A stretch of 64,000 nt of DNA from Bolinopsis microptera (taxonomy: Eukaryota > Ctenophora > Tentaculata > Lobata > Bolinopsidae). The stretch is from assembly GCF_026151205.1 (NCBI RefSeq), contig NC_087083.1, positions 2,866,536-2,930,535 of the forward strand. Reading direction: 5' to 3'. How positions within the stretch are numbered: the first letter of the stretch is position 1; every line of letters begins with the position of its first letter. The notes below the pieces were generated by a model. It was not told the DNA's origin. It saw only the letters and a list, made by a program, of their open reading frames with translations, and did not search any database. Both the position numbers and the translations under genes were made by a program. This document shows, piece by piece, positions 20,616 to 31,312 of this stretch.

Positions 20616-23462
20616 CTAATCGGCCAAGATCGACACAATAGAACTTTTGTGGCCTATTTTGTCTCCAGTAAGTGAAAGTTTAAGAAGTTTGATATATCCC
20701 TGCCAGATCGGCATGTCCCCTGCCTGAAATCTTTTGCTAATGTACCATTTGGCAACAATATTAAAATAATTTACAATTTGTGAAGTGTGATTACAAACTA
20801 TAAAATTAATTTTATTGGGGTCTTTGTAATTTCTATCGATTTTTCTTTTTATAAAGTCTTCAAGTATTGTGATGAAGCTATTTGTGTGGATACAATGGAG
20901 ATAGATATGAGGAATTGTTTCTAAGTATGTGTTACACAGGCTACACATGGGAGTATCTGTAACAATTTTCATCTTATGTCTCATGTATCTACACGTCGTG
21001 ATCCTCATTAAAAGCTTGTACTGAAATTGAATCAACTTAAAATTTTTAGATACTAAGAAAAATAGGTTGCTAAGAACGACCGCCCAATCTATTGGTTGAT
21101 TATTTAGGTCAATAACCCATTGACGTAATGGGGACAGCTCGTTTGGGCAGATAGAGTCGTACATTTTATCCCGAATTTTACTTCCCTTCACCTGTCCAGT
21201 TACAGAATATAAAAATTTAAGTTTTATATTTGAGTCAACAAACTCAATATTCCTTGAGTTAATAGTGGGGCAGTTATATCTCCGTATCCCCATGATAATG
21301 TTACAGTACTCAGTTTTGGAAATAGTATTTGGAGACAACTCCCACTTGTTAATGAACATATCGTAGTTAAGGATTGTACTTTGGTCTATAGAAAGGAAAT
21401 CTGAGATGTAAAATATTCCCTTATCAATCAGATGATTGTTCCAAAGTTTGGCCCCGATGTCGGTTATTGCTTGATTGTACCACACGCAGTGATCAATAGA
21501 ACCCAAGGCTGCATTTACCGAACTTATCTTCCACTCAGTGTAACAATTAAGGACGTCTTGAGTAAAATGGCAGTTGGTTTTAGCGAGACCGTTTTCTACG
21601 GAGATGGTGATATGGTCAGGAAATTTCAGCTGCATAATCATAATATCTTTCCAAGTGTGGTGAAAGGAATTATTTAGTAGCTTGGATATGAGGCTGGTTT
21701 TAAGACCTATAATAAAATCAGATAAATAAAAAAGTCCCAGGCCTCCATGTTCCTTATTTCGGGTAATAATCTCACGTTTTACTTTATCGCGTTTGCAACC
21801 CCAAAGAAAATGGAAAATAGCCGTGTCAAAGATTCTGATAAAGGAAGCATCCGGTCGAGGGAGAGGAGAAACAAGATATGTTATTTGGGAAAAGAGAAGG
21901 GTTTTAATGACTGTGCATTTACCCATCAGCGTCAAATCCCTCTTGCTCCATCGGTTTATCCAAGACTGAACCTTAATCAATTTATCATTATAATTACTGT
22001 TGACAATATCCATCAGTGAGCCATCGTTCATATAAACTATACCCAAAGCGGTGAAGTTATTTGTTATAAAATCATAGCCGTATAAACTTTGAAGGGATTC
22101 TAGTAGAGTTGTATTAAGACGAGCTCGACCTAAAGGAATACATCTAGTTTTGTCGATGTTAGCTTTACACCCCGAGCACTGAGCAAAAGTTTTGAGTTCT
22201 GTCATAACCGCCTCTACACTTTCAATTGAAGCGTTCAGAAACAGATCAGTGTCGTCTGCAAAGAGACTCTGTAAGATTTCCACACCTGATATGTTAAGAC
22301 CCCTGATATTAGGATTCATCTGAATTTTATTCGAGAAAGTTTGGGCCACAATCAGAAAGAGAATAGGAGACAGTGGACTACCCTGGTGAAGACCTCTAAG
22401 AATATAAATAGGCGAGCTTAAAAACCCATTAATATTGGCGTAGCTAAAGCATGCTTGAAAAGCCACTTTAATCAGTTTAATAATGTATTCGCTGAAACCC
22501 AATTTTTCAAGAGTACTGAAGACAAAGTTATGTTCTACCGAATCAAAACACTTTTCAAAATCAATCTGTAAAAGGAGGCCCTCTTGTTCCGTGTCGTTGT
22601 TAAATGATTCCAGAACCATTGACATGAGAATAAGATTATCTGCTGTACTCCTGCCCGCTTGAAAGCCTGACTGGGTTTTGCTGATTATGCTAGGAATAGC
22701 CTTCATAATCCTATTTTTAGCTATATGTGTGAAGATTTTATAGTCAATGTTTAGCAGAGTAATAGGTCTCCAATTCTTTATGTAATTTAGTTCCACTGGG
22801 CTTTTTGGCTTGGGAATAAGAGTAAGAATACCTATTCTCTGCGAGGGCGACAAGCATCCCCTGTTAATAGATTCTAAATAGGAGTTATACATGATCTGCC
22901 TGATATCCATCCAAAAAGTTTTGTAAAATTCAGCAGAAAGCCCGTCCCAACCTGGAGATTTATTGTTGGTTAACTTGTTGACAATAGCATCCATTTCGTG
23001 TAACGAAATAGGTCCCTCCAGAGTTTCAGTAATTTCCTGTGGGATTTGCTTTAAATCGCTACTGGTTACATAATTATCTATCTCAGTGGGAGATGGGTTA
23101 GTTGAGTTATACAGGTTCTGATAAAAGTTAACCACGTGACTAGAGATGTTTTCCTGGTCCGTGAGGTCATTGCCTTCGATGTCTATCAGTTTACTAATAC
23201 TTTTTTTCTTGCCGTTTGATTTTTCCAGTCCAAAAAAGTATTTAGTCGAGCGCTCCCCCTCCTCTGTCCACTGCACACGTGATCTAGTAATTGCACCTCT
23301 CACCTCCTGATCTATAATATGATTTAAATCTAATTCTGCTTCAAATAATTTCTTCTGTAGTATCGTACAGTTTGTTAGGTTCGTATCTTTTTTACAATCT
23401 TCAATATCTTTTTTTAACTTTTCTTTTTTTACTGTGATTTCTTTTTTTTTTCTTTTTACCAA
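20616..23462 (-). CDS. LINE ORF2, C-terminal part: reverse transcriptase
   Basis: This frame of 948 codons carries the reverse transcriptase that copies the element RNA at the nicked target. Visible L1-type landmarks: W-T-E-E-G-E-R-S-T-K-Y-F-F at about 65-77; GWDGLSAEFY at 171-180; motif A QIDFEKCFDS at 299-308 (Asp301); motif B HQGSPLSP at 359-366; motif C FADD at 401-404. Near the C-terminus a Cys/His cluster (C-x2-C ... H-x4-C, in MCSLCN...HIYLHC) matches the usual LINE zinc knuckle. The RT is complete. The ATG at 23462 is probably not a true start, since the frame is the continuation of 24444-23401 after a one-base shift within A10. Confidence 0.93.
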   Translation of the reverse strand: MVKRKKKEITVKKEKLKKDIEDCKKDTNLTNCTILQKKLFEAELDLNHIIDQEVRGAITRSRVQWTEEGERSTKYFFGLEKSNGKKKSISKLIDIEGNDLTDQENISSHVVNFYQNLYNSTNPSPTEIDNYVTSSDLKQIPQEITETLEGPISLHEMDAIVNKLTNNKSPGWDGLSAEFYKTFWMDIRQIMYNSYLESINRGCLSPSQRIGILTLIPKPKSPVELNYIKNWRPITLLNIDYKIFTHIAKNRIMKAIPSIISKTQSGFQAGRSTADNLILMSMVLESFNNDTEQEGLLLQIDFEKCFDSVEHNFVFSTLEKLGFSEYIIKLIKVAFQACFSYANINGFLSSPIYILRGLHQGSPLSPILFLIVAQTFSNKIQMNPNIRGLNISGVEILQSLFADDTDLFLNASIESVEAVMTELKTFAQCSGCKANIDKTRCIPLGRARLNTTLLESLQSLYGYDFITNNFTALGIVYMNDGSLMDIVNSNYNDKLIKVQSWINRWSKRDLTLMGKCTVIKTLLFSQITYLVSPLPRPDASFIRIFDTAIFHFLWGCKRDKVKREIITRNKEHGGLGLFYLSDFIIGLKTSLISKLLNNSFHHTWKDIMIMQLKFPDHITISVENGLAKTNCHFTQDVLNCYTEWKISSVNAALGSIDHCVWYNQAITDIGAKLWNNHLIDKGIFYISDFLSIDQSTILNYDMFINKWELSPNTISKTEYCNIIMGIRRYNCPTINSRNIEFVDSNIKLKFLYSVTGQVKGSKIRDKMYDSICPNELSPLRQWVIDLNNQPIDWAVVLSNLFFLVSKNFKLIQFQYKLLMRITTCRYMRHKMKIVTDTPMCSLCNTYLETIPHIYLHCIHTNSFITILEDFIKRKIDRNYKDPNKINFIVCNHTSQIVNYFNIVAKWYISKRFQAGDMPIWQGYIKLLKLSLTGDKIGHKSSIVSILAD

Positions 23463-24444
23463 AAGTCATTGCGAACTGTTTTATTTTGATTTTTATAACG
23501 TCCCAAAGACCCCCGTAAGAATCGAAGCTATCCTCTTTAGTATTGTCAATGATTTTCTTTATTTCGTTAATAAAATTTTGAGCCAGGAGATGAGAGTTGT
23601 TAATTTTCCAATATCCTTTTCCGTGTGCAATAGTAGAGCCCTGGAGGGATAGCGAGATGTAGCTGTGATCAGATTTATAGCCATGACTTATTTCTGTATC
23701 ACATACAGGTAGATTGACTAGGCTATCTTGGATCAAGAAAAAATCTAATCTAGACTGAGTTTTGTACTTTTTGTTAAAATGAGTAAAAACCCGTGCCTCA
23801 GCACCTCTGTTAAGACGGAAAATATCACTAAACCCATAGTCGCTAATGCAATCATTAATGAATTTCTGGCAGCGACTATTTGCATGGGTGGCGGACCCCC
23901 CCTGCTTATCCAACATGTTGTTCAGAACTGTATTCCAGTCTCCAACAAAAATTATTTGATCATCTCGTGAACGACTGAGAGTTTCTAAAAATATGTTTTC
24001 AAGAAATGACACATCGTCATTATTTGGGCAGTATACATTCACCAAACACAATTTGAGAGAGTCGTACTCTATTTCTACAAGGGTCGCGCGACCTTGGCTG
24101 ATGCTACGATGGTTAATAATAGTGAGATTCGAAGCATCAGGTTTAACAAGTAGGGCGATACCGGTTGAGTTTGAAGTACCATGGTTAAAGATTATCTCTC
24201 CGTCCCAAGAATTTTTCCACTCTCTCTCAACTTGAGGAGTTGAGTGTGTTTCTTGAAGACAAATAATTTTCTCAGGTTTATTTTTTAACCAGTTTAAGAC
24301 AAGATTACGTTTAATCGGGTTTCCCATACCATTGCAGTTGAAAGAACCGATTTTTGGGCATGCCAACCCACTATTGCTGTTATTTTGCGGAGTCATTGTT
24401 AATCTGAAAAATGCCCCATCCTTCCTTGGTGTAGTTCTTAACAC
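23401..24444 (-). CDS. LINE ORF2, N-terminal part: APE-type endonuclease
   Basis: This frame of 347 codons encodes the apurinic-like endonuclease that nicks target DNA. Landmarks: GSFNCNGMG near residue 33; CLQETHS (catalytic Glu); the GDWN motif; RLDFFLI; GYKSDHSYISLSL with the catalytic SDH. A start at either the first Met or the later Met of MTPQNN (24396) is possible. The frame ends in a run of Lys/Arg at 23401-23460, where it passes out of register with the RT frame. Removing one A from the A10 run (23442-23451) would align the two frames. Either a mutation, a homopolymer read error or translational slippage could explain it. Confidence 0.92.
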   Translation of the reverse strand: MLRTTPRKDGAFFRLTMTPQNNSNSGLACPKIGSFNCNGMGNPIKRNLVLNWLKNKPEKIICLQETHSTPQVEREWKNSWDGEIIFNHGTSNSTGIALLVKPDASNLTIINHRSISQGRATLVEIEYDSLKLCLVNVYCPNNDDVSFLENIFLETLSRSRDDQIIFVGDWNTVLNNMLDKQGGSATHANSRCQKFINDCISDYGFSDIFRLNRGAEARVFTHFNKKYKTQSRLDFFLIQDSLVNLPVCDTEISHGYKSDHSYISLSLQGSTIAHGKGYWKINNSHLLAQNFINEIKKIIDNTKEDSFDSYGGLWDVIKIKIKQFAMTFGKKKKKRNHSKKRKVKKRY

Positions 24445-25524
24445 CCCCTAAATTAAACCCCAGAAATGAAGGTGATGTGAAAACGTGAGAATATACAATG
24501 GCAATAACACAAAAAACATGCACACACAACATATAAACACGGAAAACGATCGTAGAGAAATAGACTCTACAGTGATACGGCATGTTTGTACTACAACCTA
24601 CACTAGCCCCGCCTTTATTATAACAGTTATTATTGGAATAATAGTAATACCAATTATTGAGGTGACGAGGTAGCAAGGTGAAAAACACACTGTACCTAGG
24701 AAACATGAGTGAACGCGTCGCAAGGAGAAGTTGTGACAGTGTACCCGAAAATGTAACAGGTAGAAGATCAGAAAATCTAGAACAAAATAAAAATGGCCTC
24801 AATATAGTGTGGAGAGGTTAATGCTATACACCGAACAGAATTTTTTTTGTGGTTTTTAGTTGGCATAGCCTGTATATAATTTTTTTAAAACTTTTATTTA
24901 ATGAATAACTTTACTGTACTAAAAATCAGGACGAGCCAAAAGGACCCTGGTAATAGTACATATAACCATATTTAACAAGGTAAAGGTGGTATAAAGATGT
25001 GACTCACGTGGAGAAGGATCTGCAGCAATAAATTAATATTGGATCAGACATCCATACAGTAACCAGAATTTAGAACTGGTTCTCTCGAAGTCGGTAATAT
25101 ACAGGTGTAATAATGAGAGGGGATTAAATTATGAATAAAAAGTTCCCCAAACTGGACAAGCGACTGAATGGAGCAAATATAGCATTATTAATGTCAATGG
25201 TATCGAGCTGACGGATACAATAACATAAAGCTGGCGGTCACAATAATATAATTTGAGATACGCACGCTTGATAGCGAATGATAAAGTGATAATAAGCCCT
25301 AAATAGCTCCTACACCACGGAACCAATGAACCACCACCTGAAGAATAGGCACACGCTGTACAATTACTAAGCAGTAAAGCAGATGTTCAAAGTTTTAAAA
25401 ATGAAGGGGTCCCTCGAACTTCGTAAGCTATACTTGATAATTACAGAGAAAACGCCCTATAAATAAAAAATACCAATTTAAACGATTAGTAAATAACTGG
25501 ATGATATAAGAGTTACAACCGGTT
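24445..25524 (-). other. LINE inter-ORF region
   Basis: About 1.08 kb separates ORF1 and ORF2, far longer than the short gaps of mammalian L1. A 140-codon minus-strand frame (24802-24380) overlaps the ORF2 start, but its composition is not protein-like (YYYYSNNNCYN) and no domain is seen. The gap could hold an internal promoter or initiation element; that is speculation. Confidence 0.6.
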
Positions 25525-26589
25525 TTAGGAGGTTGTCGGAGAATTACTTGACCTACGTTGGACCCGTTTGATATTTGGGAGGCCATGTCTGGCCCTTAGG
25601 GCAAATTTTAACCGGCTAAAATAAACCTTCAAACCGGCTTCGTTTAGATGAAAAGAGTCCGAGTTTCCGACTGAAAATTTCGGTAGCAGCTTGCCGTTGT
25701 TGCTTTGGAATGTTTTCATATCTACGTATGATGCATTCGGCAAATTTTGGCACATATCGTTCAAATAAAAGTTATATTTTGTGATTCTGGTGTTGATTGT
25801 GGGGGAGGTAGATGGGAGAACCCCGGGACAGAAGACATGACATGAAGGAAGTGCTTTCCTGACTTTCTTTATGTAGGAGAAAGTAGATTTAGCCAAATCT
25901 TCCGGGACACAAGAATCTAACTTTAAGTTGTTAGTGCCTACTGATAAAATAAGATCAGATATACCATTATATGTTTCTGGCTCTGGTAAATTCTCGACCG
26001 TAGCTACAAAGGTATCAAATCCCGGTAAGGCGGCCCCTAGAGTTCCCTTTCCCTGTCCGAATTTAATTTTCCCCCCCGAATTAGAATCACCAAGTAAGGC
26101 AATTTTGGTCTCAGGAGAACCTACTGGCTCCCATCCTGACTCTATGTTTAATGAGTTTGACCCTGAGAGTGTATCTAGTTTCGCCTCAAGCTCAATATTT
26201 AGGTTTTCCAAGGAAATGACACGGTCTGATAAATCTGTGAGTTCGAGCTGTTGTGACCCCGCTCTCTCCTCAATACTAGACATTCGGGAATCATACGTAT
26301 CGAGTTTTGACGAGATAATATCTAATCTAGAATCGAAACTTTCTAATTTAACGGAGATGGCATCAAGTCTGGAAACAGTCGAATTAGAAAAGTTATTAAA
26401 CAGGGTTTCTATAAGCTTAACTATGGACTGCTCTTCGGTCTTGATAGGAGAGCCTGAGATGTTTAAGTTCGGACGTTTTGGAGCATCCTTGTCAGAGGGC
26501 GAACTACTAGCACTTACATCAGATAAAGTCCTTTTATTATCCGATTGCTGTGGCGGAGAACCAGAAAAGTACCCTAAGATACTCGACAT
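25525..26589 (-). CDS. LINE ORF1: coiled coil plus SGNH esterase
   Basis: A 354-residue protein. Residues 1-50 are Ser/Pro/Lys-rich. Residues about 55-142 show heptad spacing of Leu/Ile/Val with repeated LDxxSxKLxxxDSR units, so a coiled coil for trimerisation is likely. Residues about 160-335 form an SGNH-hydrolase domain: GDSN at 167-170 (nucleophile Ser169), SVGTNN at 216-221 (block III Asn), and DSFH at 311-314 (catalytic Asp/His). Esterase-type ORF1 proteins are well known in CR1-like LINEs; pairing with an L1/Tx1-type ORF2 is less usual. No CCHC knuckle or RRM is seen. Confidence 0.88.
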   Translation of the reverse strand: MSSILGYFSGSPPQQSDNKRTLSDVSASSSPSDKDAPKRPNLNISGSPIKTEEQSIVKLIETLFNNFSNSTVSRLDAISVKLESFDSRLDIISSKLDTYDSRMSSIEERAGSQQLELTDLSDRVISLENLNIELEAKLDTLSGSNSLNIESGWEPVGSPETKIALLGDSNSGGKIKFGQGKGTLGAALPGFDTFVATVENLPEPETYNGISDLILSVGTNNLKLDSCVPEDLAKSTFSYIKKVRKALPSCHVFCPGVLPSTSPTINTRITKYNFYLNDMCQNLPNASYVDMKTFQSNNGKLLPKFSVGNSDSFHLNEAGLKVYFSRLKFALRARHGLPNIKRVQRRSSNSPTTS

Positions 26590-26863
26590 AACCGATAAAT
26601 ATGGGCACAGCTAAAGTGTAGCCGGTAAAAACTTATCACGTGGTAAATAAAATGTACGTGTTAAACTATGAATAGCATAGACGTAAGGAAGGTTCTAGAA
26701 AAACGGGTAAAAGGTCACAACTTTAACGGATAAAAATTATCTTAGATAAGCATTATAGTACATGATTGAAAAAACCGTTATAAAAGCTTGAAATAAGGGT
26801 GTAATCTAAAAAAGATAAGAGAGCTTAAGAAAAGGTGGCGAAATGAAAGTTTAAAATGAGAAG

Positions 26864-26876
26864 TCCATTAAAACTT
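26864..26876. repeat. LINE target site duplication, 5' side
   Basis: TCCATTAAAACTT again, followed outward by AAAAACAAATACAC. The minus strand reads TTTTT/AAG, the expected nick position. Confidence 0.85.
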
Positions 26877-28348
26877 AAAAACAAATACACAAAATATTAA
26901 ATGGAAGCATGGAGCTGGTCTGCATTACTACAGCAATATCTTTAAGTGAAAGCATTATAATTATAATATAGTCATTATATAGATTATATAGTCTTTATAT
27001 ACAGTCCATTATCAGATCGGTCATTAGAATTTTAATAAGATTGTCTGATGAGGGTGTAAGCGTTTAAGCTGATGTGTAGAGAGTAGATTATACACATTCT
27101 TTGGAATAAACTCCCTTATGAATTAAGGGAAGTCTTAAATGATGTATTTGTGTAACATTTTGAAAGTTAATTGATAAAAAATACTGAAAGTGTGCTATCT
27201 CACCAGACAGACTGTATAAACGACCCTATAATTGACAAAGTGGTTCAATCCGTTTGAAGGAAGAAGATCAGGTTTAATACGTCCTTTTCGGCTATAGCAA
27301 TATCAGTGTTAATTAATTATAAAGTGATGTCTATGATTGTTTTTTTATTTATTTAAGAGAGGCTGGGCCAAGTTAGCCCACGAGAGGATAGCATTGAGAT
27401 GCTCTGCCTACCTCTGGGGTGTGGCAACCCTGGGGAAGGTTGCCGGTGAAATCAGAGTGAATGGTGGAGGATGGTGTAAAAAGTGACATGAGTCAAAATG
27501 ATACGCTTAAGTGCCAGCTGGGTTTGGAAAAGTAAAAAGAGACGAGACAGCATACGAGTTAATACTCTAAGTCACCCCTATGGCTATGATGGATGAAATA
27601 AAAACTCCTATGGCCATTCCTATGAAACATATTATGTTGTTACATGACTTTTTTTTTTAAATATTAAAAATCAAAACAAATGTAATGAATCGTAACAAAT
27701 GTAATCGATGGTATATCATTTTAATAGTTGCACGGAAATTATAAAAATTAAACAAATAATCAAGGAAAGTTTTGTTTACACGTCACACTTATAATGAGTT
27801 TATTTACACTTTCAGCTAAGTAGATACGAGGAATACAAAACGAATATAAGCAACCTCAGGTTAGGTCTGAGACTCTCAGAGGAACAAAGATAATTGGTAC
27901 TGCTATTTTTGTACTGCCCACGTACTTCAAGGTTGCTGGCGAACATCATTAATAAGTTAATAGATTAATGAGTCATTGATAAGTTAACAGATTAATGTGT
28001 AGAGGGATGTGACGTTATTACGAGAAATTATACAACAGAAATTCGAGGTAATAGGAAATATGGTCACATCAACTGAACCGATTGTTCATTAATATTCATG
28101 CGATTATCGGACTTTACATCACTAGTTGATTATAATGGGGACTGTTATAAGGTTAGTTCATACTGGAACTTCATGAATTAATGTAGAAGAGAGAACATGG
28201 TCATGGGTAACACTAAAATATAGTGTGTACAAGTAGAACTATTTGTTTTTACAACACAGGGAGATTGTAACACGTATAATTTAATACAAGTAGAGCCAAT
28301 AACGCGTGTGTAAGAGTAGAAAGTTAAATACTTTAACTCTTTAAGTCT
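26877..28348. other. Spacer with a second LINE 3'-end-like remnant
   Basis: From 27340 a T-rich tract (TTTTTTTATTTATTTAA) leads into a GC-richer block to about 27500 (CCTCTGGGGTGTGGCAACCC, GGGGAAGGTTGCCGG). This looks like the 3' end of an A-tailed retroelement on the minus strand, not the LINE at 20108. The rest is AT-rich with nothing supportable. Confidence 0.4.
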
Positions 28349-28532
28349 AAATCTAGAGCAACACGCGCAGTTTTGCTAGTACCGTAGTTAAACTTAAGTT
28401 TTTCAAAATTGTCCCACATTCAAACGACGCGATTTGGCGCCCCCCCCACCCCCCCCCCCCCCCCCCCTAAGAGTAAGATGGCGTCCCCCACCCCGCACAG
28501 CGGGGTCGGTGGGGCCCTTCGTTACGTCAGTG
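28349..28532. mobile_element. Truncated hAT-type MITE
   Basis: It matches the right part of the intact MITE at 43124-43412 (AACACGCGCAGTTTTGCTAG, then GTCCCACATTCAAACGACG, GCACAGCGGGGTC, ending TTACGTCAGTG). The left end is missing. A C-run at 28440-28467 sits at the position of shorter C tracts in the other copy. Confidence 0.7.
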
Positions 28533-28549
28533 AGTAGAGTCGATAACGT

Positions 28550-28557
28550 GTGCAATA
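28550..28557. repeat. hAT target site duplication, left
   Basis: GTGCAATA, repeated exactly at 29902-29909. Confidence 0.9.
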
Positions 28558-29901
28558 TAGGGTTGCCATTATCGGTACAACATTTTTTATCGCGATAATC
28601 GATAACTTTTTCAAAATTATCGCGATAATATCGGTTATCGGCGATAAATTTGGCAATACAATTGAAGTAATATTTGTATGCATACTTGAATTATGCTCAT
28701 ATGGTATGTTACATCTTGTGCTAATTGCTTTGTCAAAGAATCAATTGCAATATTGCCCTTTTATTTAACAAGCCCATATTTCACAGACAAAATATGTTCT
28801 TAAAGACTTATTGCTCCTAGCTTAAAATTTAAAAAAGAAATCAGCACATGCACGACGTATTTCTTTGATAGTGTCAGTTTCCTGCCTGTTAGCTGTGAAC
28901 AGACCTATCTCCCGAGCAAGGGTATCTGTCCTTGCTACCGTAGTCGAATCGCTGCCATAATGTAGGTCTGATAATTCTTTTGTCAGCGGGGTAGGATTGG
29001 AATCTAGCATCTGAAATTGTGGGAGTCGCCTGTGATTCCTAAGGACCAATCGTCGAACGACTTGCAAAGCTCAATCGCTGTCTGTCTCTTTCTGCTTAAA
29101 CAACCGCTGTTGTTTACGTATCAAGGTTGACTTTGTGATCAATCTGTATTCTTGTACTACATCTTCATCTAGAATACCGGGGTCCGAGTAGAACTTTACC
29201 AGCGATACGAAGTGAAGGTCCTTTCTCTTGGCATATCGTGTACGTAGCCTATTGAGAAGGGTTCGAGAAAGTTGCGAGGCTATTTCAGATCTCTTCTAGC
29301 TTGCTGTCAATAAACTAAATAATCACTTCTGCTTGAGCGAGCATGTTGTCTCTTTTACACAAAAACTCAGGTACAATCTTTAACGGTGCGACAGTCTTGG
29401 TAATGTCTTTAGCTAACTCAGTCTCTTCTACATCCAGTTTTAGATTGCCTAGCTCGGAGCTCTAAGTCATCTAAAATTCCGTGCATTGCATCAGTTATCC
29501 GGTCATATCTCTCCAACATACTGTACAGCTCCAACGGGTTTTGTTGTCTCGTTGCAATCCGAGTTCCTTTTCGTGCTTCAACAAACAACAATAACTACGT
29601 CTGACCATGCAACCTCCAAGTTACCTACTAGATGCGATAATGCAACATTTCAATTTTCACTGCCACAGATTCATACAAAGTAAACACTACACAGCACGTC
29701 AGTAGACCATCATACTGTAAATTATGCTAGCACTGGGTTTTAACTTTACAAACAGAGAAATAGATTCGAAAAATAAGTTAAATGTTGGCCATTTTACCCT
29801 AATAAAAATTTGTTGATTATCGCGATAATTCTCGAAATTATCGCGATAATCGATAACGATTTTTGGGAAATTATCGCCGATAATATCGGTTGGCAACCCT
29901 A
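28558..29901 (-). mobile_element. hAT transposon, decayed
   Basis: The 1,344-bp element starts TAGGGTTGCCA and ends TGGCAACCCTA, flanked by the exact 8-bp duplication GTGCAATA, the hallmark of hAT. Both subterminal regions (28590-28655 and 29815-29890) are packed with ATTATCGCGATAAT palindromes, likely transposase binding sites. The interior carries a broken minus-strand transposase. It landed 17 bp beyond the end of the hAT MITE fragment at 28532. Confidence 0.9.
28822..29430 (-). pseudogene. hAT transposase pseudogene
   Basis: Reading the minus strand, about 29430-29345 encodes a stretch like EETELAKDITKTVAPLK, which is broken by stops near 29330 and 29300. From about 29260 to 29070 a frame continues with KRKDLHFVSLVKFYSDPGIL, which aligns to the LDPR region of hAT transposases. 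After a shift, an 81-codon frame (29067-28822) follows, where the C-terminal dimerisation domain would be expected. It has several stops and no intact catalytic order, so it is not functional. Confidence 0.65.
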
Positions 29902-29909
29902 GTGCAATA
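29902..29909. repeat. hAT target site duplication, right
   Basis: GTGCAATA, identical to 28550-28557. Confidence 0.9.
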
Positions 29910-29941
29910 GTATAACTATAAGTATAAAGTTAAAATACATT

Positions 29942-31085
<1,144 letters not shown>

Positions 31086-31119
31086 GGTCATGTCACTGGG
31101 AATAGTGAAATTCTTAATG

Positions 31120-31255
31120 TTAATAAAAACCGGACGTTATTTGACTGGACATTGCGTGAACGGACATAAATTTGAAGGACATTAAAATAAAGGCGGCTAG
31201 AGCCGCCAGCGTCCAATTAGTGTCCGTTAATATAAAGTCCGATAAGGTACTCGAT
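31120..31255. repeat. R3 dispersed repeat fragment
   Basis: It contains GAACGGACATAAATTTGAAG, GGACATTAAAAT and TAAAGTCCGATAAGGTA. These words are shared with 7926-7965 and 58441-58490. A GGCGGCTAGAGCCGCC palindrome is included at 31191-31206. Confidence 0.5.
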
Positions 31256-31312
31256 TGTAGGGGCAAGCTAGCACGAAAGGATATTAACAACATGACAGAG
31301 CGGCGGGGGGAA

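Larger units (their letters stand above)
20108..26863 (-). mobile_element. Full-length L1/Tx1-type LINE retrotransposon
   Basis: The element reads right to left. It has a ~275-bp 5' leader from 26863, ORF1 (26589-25525), an unusually long ~1.08-kb inter-ORF gap, ORF2 (24444-20616, in two overlapping frames), a ~460-bp 3' UTR and an A-tail of about 42-44 (20108-20151). It is bounded by a 13-bp duplication. On the minus strand the target reads TTTTT/AAGTTTTAATGGA, the classic L1 endonuclease site. ORF2 has an APE endonuclease and RT of the L1/Tx1 group. Because only one shift interrupts ORF2, the insertion looks young. Confidence 0.93.

Noticed and set aside
24380..24802. 140-codon frame in the LINE inter-ORF region as a third LINE protein
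   Set aside because: Composition is erratic, it overlaps the ORF2 start and no motif is seen.
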